DNA of 64,000 nt, taken from contig JANQMJ010000003.1 in NCBI GenBank assembly GCA_028280115.1, positions 1-64,000 on the forward strand, written 5' to 3'. Each line of letters starts with the position of its first letter. The first letter of the stretch is position 1. Below the pieces are notes generated by a model. That model made no database searches. It was not told the DNA's origin and worked only from the letters and a program-made list of their open reading frames with translations. Both the position numbers and the translations under genes were made by a program. Positions 36,826 through 46,983 of the stretch are shown piece after piece. This stretch comes from Parvularculaceae bacterium (GTDB lineage Bacteria; Pseudomonadota; Alphaproteobacteria; Caulobacterales; Parvularculaceae).

Positions 36826-37434
36826 GTGAAACTGCCTGAACTCGGCGAATCTCTGCCGCCGGCCCAACCTAGCCCCGAAGCCGTCAAACTCCTGGCCCTG
36901 CGCCGTTCGACGCCGGCGGATTTTCTCTGCGCTCCGGGACCGGATGCCCCGACCCTGACCGAGATCCTGACCATCGCCGCGCGGGCGCCGGACCACCGCC
37001 GGGTGACGCCTTTCCGGTTTATCGTGTTCGAGGGCGAGGGCCGGGGCCGGTTCGGCGAAACGCTTAAAGCAGCGTTTTTAGCAAATGATCCGGGCGCCGC
37101 CGAAGCACGTATCGACTATGAGCGGGACCGGTTCATGCGCGCGCCGGTCGTGATCGCTGTCGTCTCACGCGTCGACCGCGAACACCGGACGCCGGAATGG
37201 GAACAACTCATGACGGCAGGCGCGGTCGGTCAGAACCTGCTGCTGGCCGCCTCCGCGCATGGGTTCGCCGCCCAGTGGATTACGGAATGGTACGCCTATG
37301 ACGAAAATGTCATCAAGGCTTTGGGGCTTGAGGGTAATGAACGCATCGCCGGCTTTATCTATATAGGAACGGCGAAGGAAGCGCCGAAGGAGCGGGCCCG
37401 GCCGGATTTGCAGAGCATCGTCACGTATTATTGA
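36826..37434 (+). CDS. Nitroreductase-family protein
   Basis: A 202-residue FMN-dependent oxidoreductase of the small (YdjA-like) group. LRRSTPADFLCAPGPD, ILTIAARAPDHRRVTPFRFIVFEG (about 47-70) and MTAGAVGQNLLLAASAHGFAAQWITEWYAYDENV are the typical stretches. The C-terminus FIYIGTAKEAPKERARPDLQSIV completes the fold. It reduces nitro or quinone compounds using NAD(P)H. The start is GTG at 36826 with GGAG about 8 bases upstream. It is divergent from the E1 fusion gene. Confidence 0.86.
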   Translation: MKLPELGESLPPAQPSPEAVKLLALRRSTPADFLCAPGPDAPTLTEILTIAARAPDHRRVTPFRFIVFEGEGRGRFGETLKAAFLANDPGAAEARIDYERDRFMRAPVVIAVVSRVDREHRTPEWEQLMTAGAVGQNLLLAASAHGFAAQWITEWYAYDENVIKALGLEGNERIAGFIYIGTAKEAPKERARPDLQSIVTYY

Positions 37435-37526
37435 AGCCGCCCGCGATTGTGCGACTTGTAATCCGCCGCTTTATGAATTGATCTAGATCATCGCGCTGAA
37501 CAGATTGCAGAAGGGAAAGAGTTATC

Positions 37527-38153
37527 ATGACCGTCAGATCGAGTATTTATCTCGCCGCCGCGCTCATCGCCGTCGCCGCCTGCGGCAAACCCGCAGAAAG
37601 TCAAGCTGCGGACGCCGCATTTGAAGCGGTTTCCGGCGAATATGTGACGGACCCGTATCATCGCTATATCACCTTCAGCTATATGCATCAGGGTCTTTCC
37701 AGGCCGTGGCTGCGCTGGCGTGACTGGGAAGCGACACTGGACTGGGACGCGGAAAATCCTGAAGCGTCCTCAGTTGAAGTGCTCATCGATGCGCTGTCCA
37801 TCGATTCCGGCGTTGATGTGTTTGATGAACATCTCAAAGGCGAGCGGTTTTTCGATGTCGCTAATCATCCGGAAATCACGTTCGTCAGCACAAGCGTAGA
37901 ACGCAAGGGCGACGACAAAGGCGTGATTGCCGGCGACCTGACCCTCAAGGGCGTTACGCTTCCCGTTGTCCTCGACGTGACCTTCAACAAGGCCAGCTTT
38001 AGCGAACGGTCCGGCTATAAACTCGGCTTTTCCGGCAAGACCGTCATCAAGCGCAGCGATTTCGACATGGACTACGCCGTTCCCATCGTCAGCGACGAAG
38101 TCGAGATTCTCATTGAGACGGAATTCGTGATGCCGGCGGACGACAGCGAGTAA
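37527..38153 (+). CDS. YceI-family lipocalin-like lipoprotein
   Basis: A 208-residue protein. MTVRSSIYLAAALIAVAACGKPA is a lipoprotein signal with lipobox VAAC. The mature part matches YceI: DPYHRYITFSYMHQGLSRPWLR, then VDVFDEHLKGERFFDVANHPEITFVSTSV, then LTLKGVTLPVVLDVTFN. YceI proteins bind isoprenoid-type lipids such as polyprenyl chains in a barrel and are periplasmic. It is 5 bases upstream of the b561-YceI fusion, so they are one operon. Confidence 0.88.
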   Translation: MTVRSSIYLAAALIAVAACGKPAESQAADAAFEAVSGEYVTDPYHRYITFSYMHQGLSRPWLRWRDWEATLDWDAENPEASSVEVLIDALSIDSGVDVFDEHLKGERFFDVANHPEITFVSTSVERKGDDKGVIAGDLTLKGVTLPVVLDVTFNKASFSERSGYKLGFSGKTVIKRSDFDMDYAVPIVSDEVEILIETEFVMPADDSE

Positions 38154-38158
38154 AACGC

Positions 38159-39412
38159 TTGCCCGAGGCGCGGTATAATTCGGTCGCGGTCGCACTGCAC
38201 TGGGCGATCGCGATCTTAATACTCGGGCAGATCGCCGGCGGTCTTGTGATGGACCGCTTGCCGAATGCCTCGCCGTGGAAATTCCATCTCTACCAGCTGC
38301 ATAAATCCGTCGGCCTTACGATATTCGCGCTGACATTTGCGCGCCTCGGCTGGCGGCTGACGCATAAGGTTCCAGCACTGCCGGCGACGATGCCGGGCTG
38401 GCAAAAGGTTGCTGCACGCGCGATCCACTGGGCGTTTTATGCGCTGTTAATTCTGACCCCGCTTGCCGGCTGGGCCCTGGTGTCGGTCTCGCCGAGAGAC
38501 ATTCCGACGGTCTGGTTCGGCCTGATCGAAATTCCGCATCTGCCGTTTTTCGAAGGCGTTGCCGATCGCGATGCGGCGGAAGACGCCATGGAGCGTCGCC
38601 ACAAGCTCTTATCGTTTACGATTCTGTTCCTGTTGGCGCTGCATCTCGGGGCGGCGCTTAAGCACGGATTTTTCAATCGCGATGGGGTGTTGCGCAGCAT
38701 GGCGCCCGCCGCGCGCGCCTGGATCGGGATTGCCGCCCTGTTTGCCCTGCTTGGCGCCGGCTCGATTTATTCCCTGAACTCGGAAGTCTGGACGCCGGGG
38801 CCCGGCGCGGCATCGCCCGCCGTCGAAGTGCGCGAAAGCGCGGCTGCGCCTGAAACCGACAAATCGCCTTCGGCGTCGGACGAGCCTGCGGCGCATGAGC
38901 CCGGCGACGCGCCGAACTGGATCGTTGACGCTAGCGCCAGCAGCCTTCGATTTGTCGGCGAGGAAAGCGGCCGGCGGCTCGAAGGGGCGTTTTCGGACTT
39001 CACGGCGCAAATCCGTTTCGACGAAAATGCGCTCGACCGGTCCTGGGTCAGGGTCGAAGTGCGCACCGCTTCAGGCGCGACAGGCGATATTCTTATCGAT
39101 CTGGAAATCGCAGGGAACGCCTGGTTCGACGTCGAGGATCATCCGGCGGCGTTGTTCGTTTCGGACGATTTTCGCCATATCGGCGGCGATTCCTACGAAG
39201 CCGCCGGCGCGCTGACGATCAAGGAATTCACGCAGCCGGTTACGCTGGCCTTCACGCTTGCGATTGACGGCGATGCGGCGCGCGCGAAGGGAAGCGCCGA
39301 TCTTATCAGAACGGATTTCGGACTCGGCGAAAATCCGTCCTGGCTGGAGGAAGAAAACGTTGCGCTGGAAGTTGGCGTTGAGTTTGAAATCGCCGCAACC
39401 CGCGCCGATTAA
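38159..39412 (+). CDS. Cytochrome b561 fused to a YceI domain
   Basis: A 417-residue protein. Residues 5-205 are a four-helix cytochrome b561: [36 protein letters not shown] and [12 protein letters not shown] supply candidate heme histidines. A Pro/Ala/Glu-rich linker (about 215-255) leads to a YceI domain with [18 protein letters not shown] and [15 protein letters not shown]. The start is TTG at 38159, 5 bases after the YceI stop; no other start precedes the first helix. The fusion suggests that electrons or quinone handled by b561 meet an isoprenoid-binding barrel. It overlaps the cobT stop by four bases. Confidence 0.87.
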   Translation: MPEARYNSVAVALHWAIAILILGQIAGGLVMDRLPNASPWKFHLYQLHKSVGLTIFALTFARLGWRLTHKVPALPATMPGWQKVAARAIHWAFYALLILTPLAGWALVSVSPRDIPTVWFGLIEIPHLPFFEGVADRDAAEDAMERRHKLLSFTILFLLALHLGAALKHGFFNRDGVLRSMAPAARAWIGIAALFALLGAGSIYSLNSEVWTPGPGAASPAVEVRESAAAPETDKSPSASDEPAAHEPGDAPNWIVDASASSLRFVGEESGRRLEGAFSDFTAQIRFDENALDRSWVRVEVRTASGATGDILIDLEIAGNAWFDVEDHPAALFVSDDFRHIGGDSYEAAGALTIKEFTQPVTLAFTLAIDGDAARAKGSADLIRTDFGLGENPSWLEEENVALEVGVEFEIAATRAD

Positions 39413-41256
39413 GCCGCCCTTCCGCCGCGATCGTTGGTTCGCTGCGCGTCTTCGTCGAAGAGCTCGGCGAGCTTGTCGATAATCGCGCCGCCGAGCTGAT
39501 CCACATCGACAATGGTCAGGGCCCGACGATAATAGCGCGTCACGTCATGACCGATGCCGATGGCCAGCAATTCGACCGGCGAGCGCGTTTCAATATAGCG
39601 GATCACCTCGCGTAAATGCCGTTCGAGATAGGCCCCGCCATTGGCCGATGAGGTCGTATCGTCGACCGGCGCGCCGTCGGAGATAACCATCAGGATGCGC
39701 CGCGTTTCCGCCCGGCCGAGCAGGCGCGTATGCGCCCACATCAACGCTTCGCCGTCGATGTTTTCCTTTAAAAGGCCTTCTTTCATCATCAGGCCGAGGG
39801 ATGTCCGCGCGCGCCGCCAGGGCGCGTCGGCGGCCTTATAGATAACATGGCGCAGATCATTAAGCCGGCCTGGCTTGGCCGGGCGTCCGTCGGCGACCCA
39901 TTGTTCGCGGGACTGGCCGCCCTTCCAGGCGCGGGTGGTGAAGCCGAGAATCTCCACCTTGACGCCGCAGCGCTCCAGCGTCCGCGCGAGAATGTCGGCG
40001 CAGATGGCGGCGATGGTGATCGGCCGGCCGCGCATGGAGCCGGAATTGTCGATGAGCAGCGTCACGACCGTGTCGCGGAATTCCTGGTCGCGCTCCATCT
40101 TGTAGGAGAGCGGCTGCATGGGATCGACGACCACGCGCGCGAGCCGCGCGGCGTCGAGCACGCCTTCATCGAGATCGAAAAGCCAGCTGCGGTTCTGTTG
40201 CGCCAGCAGCTTGCGTTGCAGCCGGTTGGCAAGACGCGCAACGATATTGTGAAGATTTTCGAGCTGGCGGTCGAGGGAACGGCGCAGGCGCTGGAGTTCT
40301 TCGGGATCGCAAAGATCGCCCGCGTCGGCGATTTCGTCGAATTGCGTCGTATACGCCTTATAAGCCGCGCCGGTGTCGCCCTCGAAACGCGTGCGCAGCG
40401 ATGCGATCTTGGCGCTTTCCGCCGCGTCGTCGTCTTCCTCCAGCACAGTATCCATGTCTTGATCGGAAAGTTCCGCATCGCCTTCGGGCGTATCGCCGGC
40501 GCCGAGGTCTTCGGGCGAGTCCGCCGCGCCGTCATTTTCATCTTCAGCCTCGTCGCGATTGTCGTCGTCAGCGTCGTCGTCCTGGTTTTGCTCTTCACTT
40601 TCGCCCTGATCGCCCTGGTCGTCGTCGTCGAGATTAAGGTCGCGGATGAAATTCCGCGCCAGGGCGGCGAAGGCGGCCTGGTCGTGAAGGTCGGCGGCGG
40701 CCGCGAGCGCATCGAGCGTTTCGCTGGCGCGGGTTTCAAGTTCGGCGCGCCAGGTTTCCATGATGGTCTCGGCCGCGGGCGGCGGCGCGCGGCCGGTCAG
40801 GCGTTCGCGCAACAAAAGCGCGGCGACATCTGCGATCGGCGCGGCGTCTTTGGCGCTGAGCCGATCATAGCCCTTTTCCGCGATGATGCGATTGAGACTG
40901 GCGGCGAGATTATCGCCCACGCCCTTGAGGGCGCACGCGCCGATCGCGTCGCAGCGCGCGTTTTCCAGCGCTGTGAAGACAGCGCGCGCTTCCGCACCTT
41001 TCGGTGCCAGCGCCGAATGCGCCGCTGCGTCGTGATAGGCAAGCCGAAGCGCCGCCGCATCGCTTTCGCCGCGAGCGATCGCGGCTGCGGTCGCGTCGAG
41101 ACCGCGCGCGGGCAAGGGGATGCGCGCCGCCTTGCCGGCGACGCTTGCATGCTCGCCGCCGAAGGCGACTTCGACGTCGTGCTGGGCCGACAGCGCCCGC
41201 GTCGTATGGAGCAGCGCGCGCTTGAAGGCTTCCCGGGCTTGTTCTTTGGGCGTCAT
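39409..41256 (-). CDS. cobT: Aerobic cobaltochelatase subunit CobT
   Basis: A 615-residue protein with CobT organisation: an N-terminal helical domain, a highly acidic central stretch of Asp, Glu and Asn (about residues 200-290), and a C-terminal VWA domain with the MIDAS motif DNSGSMRG and later ISDGAPVDD. With CobS and CobN it inserts cobalt into hydrogenobyrinate diamide during B12 synthesis. I chose ATG 41256; TTG 41286 is in frame but has no better ribosome site. CobS is usually next to CobT and is not visible here. The 3' end overlaps the convergent b561-YceI gene. Confidence 0.9.
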   Translation of the reverse strand: MTPKEQAREAFKRALLHTTRALSAQHDVEVAFGGEHASVAGKAARIPLPARGLDATAAAIARGESDAAALRLAYHDAAAHSALAPKGAEARAVFTALENARCDAIGACALKGVGDNLAASLNRIIAEKGYDRLSAKDAAPIADVAALLLRERLTGRAPPPAAETIMETWRAELETRASETLDALAAAADLHDQAAFAALARNFIRDLNLDDDDQGDQGESEEQNQDDDADDDNRDEAEDENDGAADSPEDLGAGDTPEGDAELSDQDMDTVLEEDDDAAESAKIASLRTRFEGDTGAAYKAYTTQFDEIADAGDLCDPEELQRLRRSLDRQLENLHNIVARLANRLQRKLLAQQNRSWLFDLDEGVLDAARLARVVVDPMQPLSYKMERDQEFRDTVVTLLIDNSGSMRGRPITIAAICADILARTLERCGVKVEILGFTTRAWKGGQSREQWVADGRPAKPGRLNDLRHVIYKAADAPWRRARTSLGLMMKEGLLKENIDGEALMWAHTRLLGRAETRRILMVISDGAPVDDTTSSANGGAYLERHLREVIRYIETRSPVELLAIGIGHDVTRYYRRALTIVDVDQLGGAIIDKLAELFDEDAQRTNDRGGRAA

Positions 41257-41345
41257 GGGGGCTTTATATAAGCGGCGGTGCGGCAAAACCCAAGCGTCAA
41301 CGGCGGCGACGAAAAGGCGTCAGCGGACGTTGGGGAATGCAGCGC

Positions 41346-43283
41346 TCAATTCGGGCGCTTGTGCTTTAAAAACGCCTGTGCTTCCTCGCGCGATTCGAAA
41401 ATATGCGGCGCGACGCTGCGCGAAAATATCGTTCCCAGCTTCATGCGCATGAAGGCGCTCGTCGTATACCGGACGACTTCGGAATAATATTTCGCTTCCA
41501 TATCGCCGGCCATTTCGGCGTAGGCGTCGGCGACGGACGGATCGAGATTAAAGGCGTCATAATTGACGATGACGGCGACGCGCTCGCCAATGTCGTTACA
41601 GACTTTCTCGACCGCATGGCGAATTTCGTCGACGGTTTCGAGGTTGCGGACCTCAAACCCTTCAAAGTTGAGGAACATCGTCTTGCGTGCGGGGTCGTAG
41701 TGAATGCGGTGAATGAGATCGATGCCCAGCAGCATGCGCTGCAAATGCATCGGCTCGTCCCGGAAAATCGCCGGGTTCATCAGCCCCAAGTCGTCGCCGA
41801 TCGCCGGCTCGAAATCCATATGGGCGAGAATGTCTTTATCGATATCGACGCCGGGCGCGGTTTCAATCAGGGCGAGTCCTTTCTCGGTGAGGCGAAAGAC
41901 GCAGCGCTCCGTCACATATAGAACCGGCTGTCCGCGCGTGACCGCGAGATCGCCGGAAAAGGTGATCTGTTCGACCTGGGACTTGAATTTTTTCGCGCGC
42001 CCTTCCTGGCGGATGGTCAACGCGCCGTCATGGATATCGACGTCGAGCCCGCCGGCCGTGAATGCGCCCGCAAAGACGAGTTGCTGCGCGTTCTGGCTGA
42101 TATTGATGAACCCGCCGGCCCCGGCGAGTTTGGCCCCGAACCGGGAAACGTTTACATTTCCGGCGGCGTCGACTTCGGCCATCCCCAGGCACGCGAGATC
42201 GAGCCCGCCGCCGTCATAGAAATCAAATTGCTGATTTTGCGCGATGACGGCGTCGGTGTTGACCGCGGCGCCGAAATCAAGACCGCTCGCCGGCGCGCCG
42301 CCGATCACGCCCGGCTCGGCCGTCAGGGTGATGTAATCGAGGATGCGCTCTTCACTGGCGACTTGCCCGACGCCCTCGGGCATGCCGATGCCGAGATTGA
42401 CGATGCCGTTGACCGGCAGTTCGAGAGCGCAGCGCCGGGCGATGACCTTTCGAATGTCGAGCCGGGCCGGGGCGACGTCTTCAAGCGGCGCGCGCAGTTC
42501 TCCGGAAAAGTGCGGCGAGTATTGCCTTGCATAGGTTTGCATGTGCCGTTCGGGCGCGGCGGTGACGATGCAGTCGACGAGAATGCCCGGCACCACCACC
42601 TCTCGCGAGGGCAGCGAGCCGCGCTTTGCGATGCGTTCGACCTGGGCGATGACAAGCCCGCCGCTGTTTTTCACGGCCATCGCCATAGCGAGATTGTCGA
42701 GGATGAGCGCTTCGCGCTCCATTGTGATGTTGCCGGCGGGATCGGCCGTGGTGCCTCTGATAATCGCCACGTTCAGGGGAAAGGCTTTGTAGAAAAGCCA
42801 TTCCTCGCCGCCGAGTTCGACCAGTTCGACAATGTCCTTCGTGGTCGATCCGTTGATCTTGCCGCCGTCGAGCCGCGGATCGACGAAGGTTCCGATCCCG
42901 ACTTTCGAAATCGTTCCGGGCTTGCCGGCGGCGATGTCGCGGTAAAGATGCGAAATGCAGCCCTGGGGCAGGTTATAGGCCTCGATCTTGTCCTCCAGGG
43001 CGAGGCGGGCGACTGTCGGGATCAGTCCCCAATGACCGCCGATAACGGTTTTCAAAAGCCCGTCATGGCCCAGCCGGTTGAGCCCGCGCTCGCCGCCGTC
43101 GCCCTGGCCCGCGGCGAACAGCAAGGTGAGATCGCGCGGCTCGCCGGTCTTTAAAAAGCGCTGCTCCAGCGCATAGAGAACCTCGTCGGGCGTGCCGACG
43201 CCGACGAAACCGGACGTGCAGATCGCATCGCTGTCATGGATCAGCGCGACCGCATCGTCGCCCGTGACGATCTTGTTTTTCAA
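41346..43283 (-). CDS. Acyl-CoA:acetate/3-ketoacid CoA transferase (fused alpha-beta type)
   Basis: A 645-residue family I CoA transferase. The first half holds GFVGVGTPDEVLYALEQRF and FAAGQGDGGERGLNRLGHDGLLK; the second has NLGIGMPEGVG and, with the likely catalytic glutamate, LTAEPGVIGG. It exchanges CoA between short-chain acyl-CoA and acids. The C-terminal ~120 residues (LGIDLIHRIHYDPARKTMFLNFEGFEV...) match the YdiF-like group. It is not tightly linked to other genes; a 0.15 kb gap with the M13 terminator precedes it. Confidence 0.87.
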   Translation of the reverse strand: MKNKIVTGDDAVALIHDSDAICTSGFVGVGTPDEVLYALEQRFLKTGEPRDLTLLFAAGQGDGGERGLNRLGHDGLLKTVIGGHWGLIPTVARLALEDKIEAYNLPQGCISHLYRDIAAGKPGTISKVGIGTFVDPRLDGGKINGSTTKDIVELVELGGEEWLFYKAFPLNVAIIRGTTADPAGNITMEREALILDNLAMAMAVKNSGGLVIAQVERIAKRGSLPSREVVVPGILVDCIVTAAPERHMQTYARQYSPHFSGELRAPLEDVAPARLDIRKVIARRCALELPVNGIVNLGIGMPEGVGQVASEERILDYITLTAEPGVIGGAPASGLDFGAAVNTDAVIAQNQQFDFYDGGGLDLACLGMAEVDAAGNVNVSRFGAKLAGAGGFINISQNAQQLVFAGAFTAGGLDVDIHDGALTIRQEGRAKKFKSQVEQITFSGDLAVTRGQPVLYVTERCVFRLTEKGLALIETAPGVDIDKDILAHMDFEPAIGDDLGLMNPAIFRDEPMHLQRMLLGIDLIHRIHYDPARKTMFLNFEGFEVRNLETVDEIRHAVEKVCNDIGERVAVIVNYDAFNLDPSVADAYAEMAGDMEAKYYSEVVRYTTSAFMRMKLGTIFSRSVAPHIFESREEAQAFLKHKRPN

Positions 43284-43375
43284 ACCGCGCCTCCAGACGG
43301 TTTAATGGGCCCGTCAGCCGTTTATCCAGCATACTGCAAGCGCGTCCAGGGCGCCACGAGACAATGGACATAAGC

Positions 43376-43404
43376 AAAAAGCCCCGGGCGACCGGGGCTT
43401 TTCG
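43376..43404 (-). terminator. Terminator of the M13 peptidase gene
   Basis: The hairpin has arms AAAAGCCCC and GGGGCTTTT around GGGCGACC. It lies about 25 bases after the M13 stop on the minus strand and ends in a T-rich run. It separates that gene from the CoA transferase gene. Confidence 0.8.
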
Positions 43405-43428
43405 TTGTTTCGTATCGGTGCGGAGCGC

Positions 43429-45498
43429 CTACCAGATCTGCACGCGCTCTTCCGGCGGCAGGTAAAGATCGTCGCCTTCGCCGACGCCGAACGCTTCGTA
43501 CCAGGCGTCCATATTCCGCACCACGCCGTTGACCCGATAGCGCGCCGGTGAGTGCGGGCCCGTGGCGATCTGGTTTTTGAGTTGTTCTTCGCGCACCACC
43601 CGTTTCCAGACCTGGGCCCAGGCCATGAAGAAGCGCTGATCGCCCGTATAACCGTCAAGCACAGGCGCTTCCTCGCCGTTTAGGGAAAGCTTGTAGGCAT
43701 GATAGGCCATGGCGACCCCGCCGAGATCGCCGATATTCTCGCCCATGGTGAGCAGCGGATCGAGCGGAAAGCCTTTGATCGGCTCATAGGTTTCGTATTG
43801 CGCGCCGAGGGCGTCGGCAAGTTTTTGGAACGCCGCGGCGTCTTCCTCGGTCCACCAGTCGCGCAACATGCCGTCGCCGTCGGACTTGCGGCCTTGGTCG
43901 TCGAAGCCATGACCGATTTCATGGCCGATCACCGCGCCGATGCCGCCATAATTGACCGCCGCATCGGCATGGGGATCGAAAAACGGCGCCTGCAAAATCG
44001 CGGCGGGAAAAACGATCTCGTTGCGGTTCGGGCTGTAATAGGCGTTGACCCTTTGCGGGTTCATGAACCATTCGGTGCGGTCGATCGGCCCGCCGAGTTT
44101 TTCGATCTGATCGTTCCAGTCGAACAAGTTGGATTGCTTGGCGTTGCCATAGGCGTCGCCGCGCACGACCGTGAAGTCGGCGTAATCCTCCCACTTGTCC
44201 GGATAACCGATCTTGGCGGTGAATTTTTCCAGTTTTTGGTGGGCGGCGACTTTGGTTTCGTCGCTCATCCAGGGCAGCGTATCAAGTCGTTGGTCGAGCG
44301 TGCTGCGCAGATTGCCGACGAGCTCTTCCATTTGCGCCTTGGAATCCGGCGGGAAATGACGCTCGACATAGACTTTGCCGACCGCTTCGCCGAGCGCGCC
44401 GTTGACTGCGGCGACGCCGCGCTTCCAGCGCTCGCGCTGCTGCGGCGTGCCGCGCAGTTCGGTGCCGAAAAAGCCGAAGGTGGCCTCGTCGAATTCGCTC
44501 GGCAGCACCGATGCGTTGGAACGCAGCAGGTGGAACACAAGATAATCCCGCCAGGTTTCCACTGGCGTTTCGGCGAAGATCGCCGCCAGGGCCTGGATCG
44601 CGTCGTCTTCGCGCACGATGAATTCCTGCTGCGCGCCGAGGCCGGCCTCTTCCAGCATCGCCGCCCAGGGCGCGCCGGGGGCGAAGGCGGCGAGTTCTTC
44701 GCGGGTTTTGAGATTATAGGTGAGATCGCGATTGCGCCGTTTGGCGGGCTCCCAATGGACCTCGGCCATACGCAGTTCTGCATCGTATATCGCCGGCGCC
44801 TTTTCCGCCGCGCCGTCGACCCCCGCCAGGGTCAGCATGTCGGCGATATAGGTTTTATATTTTTCGCGTTTGTCGGCGAATCTGTCTTCGAGATAATAAT
44901 CGCGGTTCGGCAGCCCCAAGCCGGACTGGGTAAGATAGACAATGTATCGGTCGGTCTGCTTTGAATCCACATCCACCCATGCGCCGATAAACGCGCTTAA
45001 GCCCAACCCCGGATCGGCCATGGCGCGCGCGACGTCTTCATGCGTTTCAAGAGCGTTCAGGCGCGCCATATCGTCGGCGAGCGGTTCAAGGCCCTTGGCG
45101 TTGATGGCGTCGACATCGATAAAGCTGGCGTAAAAGTCGCCGATTTTTTGTTCGATCGAACCGGCGTCCGCATCGCCCTCGGCAAGGTCTTCGATAATTT
45201 GCCGCACCCGTTCTTCGGACCGTTCAAACAGCACCGTAAACGAGCCGTAGCTGGAAAATTCATCGGGAATTTGAAATGTGTCGATCCATTTGCCGTTGAC
45301 GTGACGGTAAAAGTCATCGCCCGGATCGACTTCCGGATCGATGTAATCGGTTTCAACGCCCCAGGCGCCGAGTTCCGGCGCAGCGCCGGTTTCCATCGCG
45401 GCTTCGGACGCCGCATCGGCGCTCTGCCCGGTTTGGGTGTTTTCGCCGCAAGCAGCGAGCGCCAATAGGGCTGCGCCGCACAAAGCTAAGTTCTTCAC
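43429..45498 (-). CDS. M13-family metallopeptidase lipoprotein (PepO/neprilysin-like)
   Basis: A 689-residue protein. The start is GTG at 45498, chosen because AAGGAG lies 6 bases upstream and because it gives the clean lipoprotein signal VKNLALCGAALLALAACGEN (lipobox LAAC). The M13 N-terminal domain has PEVDPGDDFYRHVNGKWID. The zinc site is GHEIGHGFDDQG, with the third ligand in ENIGDLGGVAMAYHAY, and the C-terminus YRVNGVVRNMDAWYEAFGV is conserved. It degrades peptides at the membrane surface in the periplasm. Confidence 0.93.
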   Translation of the reverse strand: MKNLALCGAALLALAACGENTQTGQSADAASEAAMETGAAPELGAWGVETDYIDPEVDPGDDFYRHVNGKWIDTFQIPDEFSSYGSFTVLFERSEERVRQIIEDLAEGDADAGSIEQKIGDFYASFIDVDAINAKGLEPLADDMARLNALETHEDVARAMADPGLGLSAFIGAWVDVDSKQTDRYIVYLTQSGLGLPNRDYYLEDRFADKREKYKTYIADMLTLAGVDGAAEKAPAIYDAELRMAEVHWEPAKRRNRDLTYNLKTREELAAFAPGAPWAAMLEEAGLGAQQEFIVREDDAIQALAAIFAETPVETWRDYLVFHLLRSNASVLPSEFDEATFGFFGTELRGTPQQRERWKRGVAAVNGALGEAVGKVYVERHFPPDSKAQMEELVGNLRSTLDQRLDTLPWMSDETKVAAHQKLEKFTAKIGYPDKWEDYADFTVVRGDAYGNAKQSNLFDWNDQIEKLGGPIDRTEWFMNPQRVNAYYSPNRNEIVFPAAILQAPFFDPHADAAVNYGGIGAVIGHEIGHGFDDQGRKSDGDGMLRDWWTEEDAAAFQKLADALGAQYETYEPIKGFPLDPLLTMGENIGDLGGVAMAYHAYKLSLNGEEAPVLDGYTGDQRFFMAWAQVWKRVVREEQLKNQIATGPHSPARYRVNGVVRNMDAWYEAFGVGEGDDLYLPPEERVQIW

Positions 45499-45726
45499 GC
45501 GAATTCTCCTTATGGTCGTCCGGTGGTTCGGGCTGATCTGCGCCCCGGCGGTGATCGCCCATTTCCGCAAGAAAGGGCAGGGCGGCAGGGATAAGCCGAG
45601 CCGTTGGCGCGGTAAACCGCCCCAGGTTTAACAATCCTCAAGCCGGGCCGGGCGCTCCGGGCCTTGCGTCTTGTCCGGGCCGGCCGATTCCGCCATGCTC
45701 GCGCCGGCGCGAAGGGGAACAAGCCC

Positions 45727-46254
45727 ATGGATCTGCGATCGGTCATTCGAACGATCCCCGACTATCCCAAGCCCGGCATTATGTTCCGGGACATTACGAC
45801 GCTCTTGTCGGATGCGCGCGGCTTTCGGCGCGCCGTGGACGAATTGGTTCAGCCGCTCGCCGGGGCCAAGATCGACAAGGTCGCCGGCATCGAGGCGCGC
45901 GGCTTTATCCTTGGCGGCGCCATCGCGCACCAGCTTTCCATCGGTTTCGTGCCGGTGCGCAAGAAAGGCAAGCTGCCCCATGAGACGCTGGGCGAATCCT
46001 ATGAATTGGAATACGGCGTCGACGAGGTCGAAATTCATGTGGACGCCGTCGCCGAGGGTGAAAAGGTGCTGCTCGTCGACGATCTTATCGCCACCGGCGG
46101 CACGGCGAGCGCGGCGATCAAGCTTTTAGAGCGCGCCGGCGGGGAAATCGCGCTATGCGCGTTTGTCGTGGACCTCATCGACCTCGGCGGCGCCGACAAG
46201 CTGCGCGCCATGGGCAAGTCGGTGACGTCCCTGGTGCAGTTCGAAGGCGAATAG
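45727..46254 (+). CDS. apt: Adenine phosphoribosyltransferase
   Basis: A 175-residue salvage enzyme converting adenine and PRPP to [24 protein letters not shown] is the N-terminal signature; [17 protein letters not shown] and the PRPP motif [18 protein letters not shown] follow. The start at 45727 is chosen because the upstream extension is not conserved. nnrU follows 24 bases later and may be co-transcribed. Confidence 0.94.
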   Translation: MDLRSVIRTIPDYPKPGIMFRDITTLLSDARGFRRAVDELVQPLAGAKIDKVAGIEARGFILGGAIAHQLSIGFVPVRKKGKLPHETLGESYELEYGVDEVEIHVDAVAEGEKVLLVDDLIATGGTASAAIKLLERAGGEIALCAFVVDLIDLGGADKLRAMGKSVTSLVQFEGE

Positions 46255-46278
46255 CTGAATGCCAGCCGACGAGGACCC

Positions 46279-46839
46279 ATGATCTTATTTATCCTTGGCC
46301 TGATCATCTTTTTCGGCGCGCATGCGCTGCCGACGGCGGCGCGCGGCGTCCGCGACGGTCTTATCGGCCGATTGGGGGAGGGGTCTTATAAGGGGCTGTT
46401 CTCGCTGGTCGCGCTCGCAGGTTTCGCGCTCATCATTATCGGTTGGCGCGGCGCGGATGCGTCGCTGCTCTATTCGCCGCCACCTTATTTACGGCACATT
46501 GCGTATCTTCTAATGGCGATCGCCATGATTTTGATCGTAGCGGCCTATGCCCCGGCGGGCCGGATCGCGCACGCCGTCAAGCACCCCATGCTGGCGGCGG
46601 TCAAAGTCTGGGCTTTCGCGCATCTTCTCACCAACGGCGAAGTCCGGTCGGTACTCCTGTTCGGCGCTTTTCTGGTTTACGCCGTCATCGACCGCATCGC
46701 CGTCAAGCGCCGCGGCGCGCCGGTTCCCGCGGCGGGCCCGTGGAGCGCCGACATTGCCGTCATTCTGATCGGCGCGGCCGTCTTTGCCGCCATATTCTTT
46801 TATCTTCACCGCTATATCGCCGGCGTGGCGCTGATCTAG
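46279..46839 (+). CDS. NnrU-family membrane protein
   Basis: A 186-residue protein with five or six hydrophobic segments. FFGAHALPTAARGVRDGLIGRLGEGSYKGLFSLVALAGFALI and HPMLAAVKVWAFAHLLTNGEVRSVLLFGAFLVYAVIDRI are NnrU features. NnrU is linked to nitric-oxide or nitrite metabolism and to a heme-containing 15-cis-zeta-carotene isomerase-like fold in plants (Z-ISO); the role here is unknown. GAGGA precedes the ATG. It follows apt. Confidence 0.88.
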   Translation: MILFILGLIIFFGAHALPTAARGVRDGLIGRLGEGSYKGLFSLVALAGFALIIIGWRGADASLLYSPPPYLRHIAYLLMAIAMILIVAAYAPAGRIAHAVKHPMLAAVKVWAFAHLLTNGEVRSVLLFGAFLVYAVIDRIAVKRRGAPVPAAGPWSADIAVILIGAAVFAAIFFYLHRYIAGVALI

Positions 46840-46983
46840 GACCTCGCCTTCCTTGGGGCGACGTGGGGGCGAGACGTCGGGATGCGGCGGTTTGGGACCG
46901 GATTCTGCCGCGTTGCGCGGCCTGACAAAGGCCGTTAGAACCGCCCCTGCAATCAGGCATTCGTGAAATAGGACGCTCGCGGC

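Noticed and set aside
39847..41271. A 474-codon plus-strand open frame
   Set aside because: It is antisense to cobT and translates its complement.
42030..43154. A 374-codon plus-strand open frame
   Set aside because: It is antisense to the CoA transferase gene.
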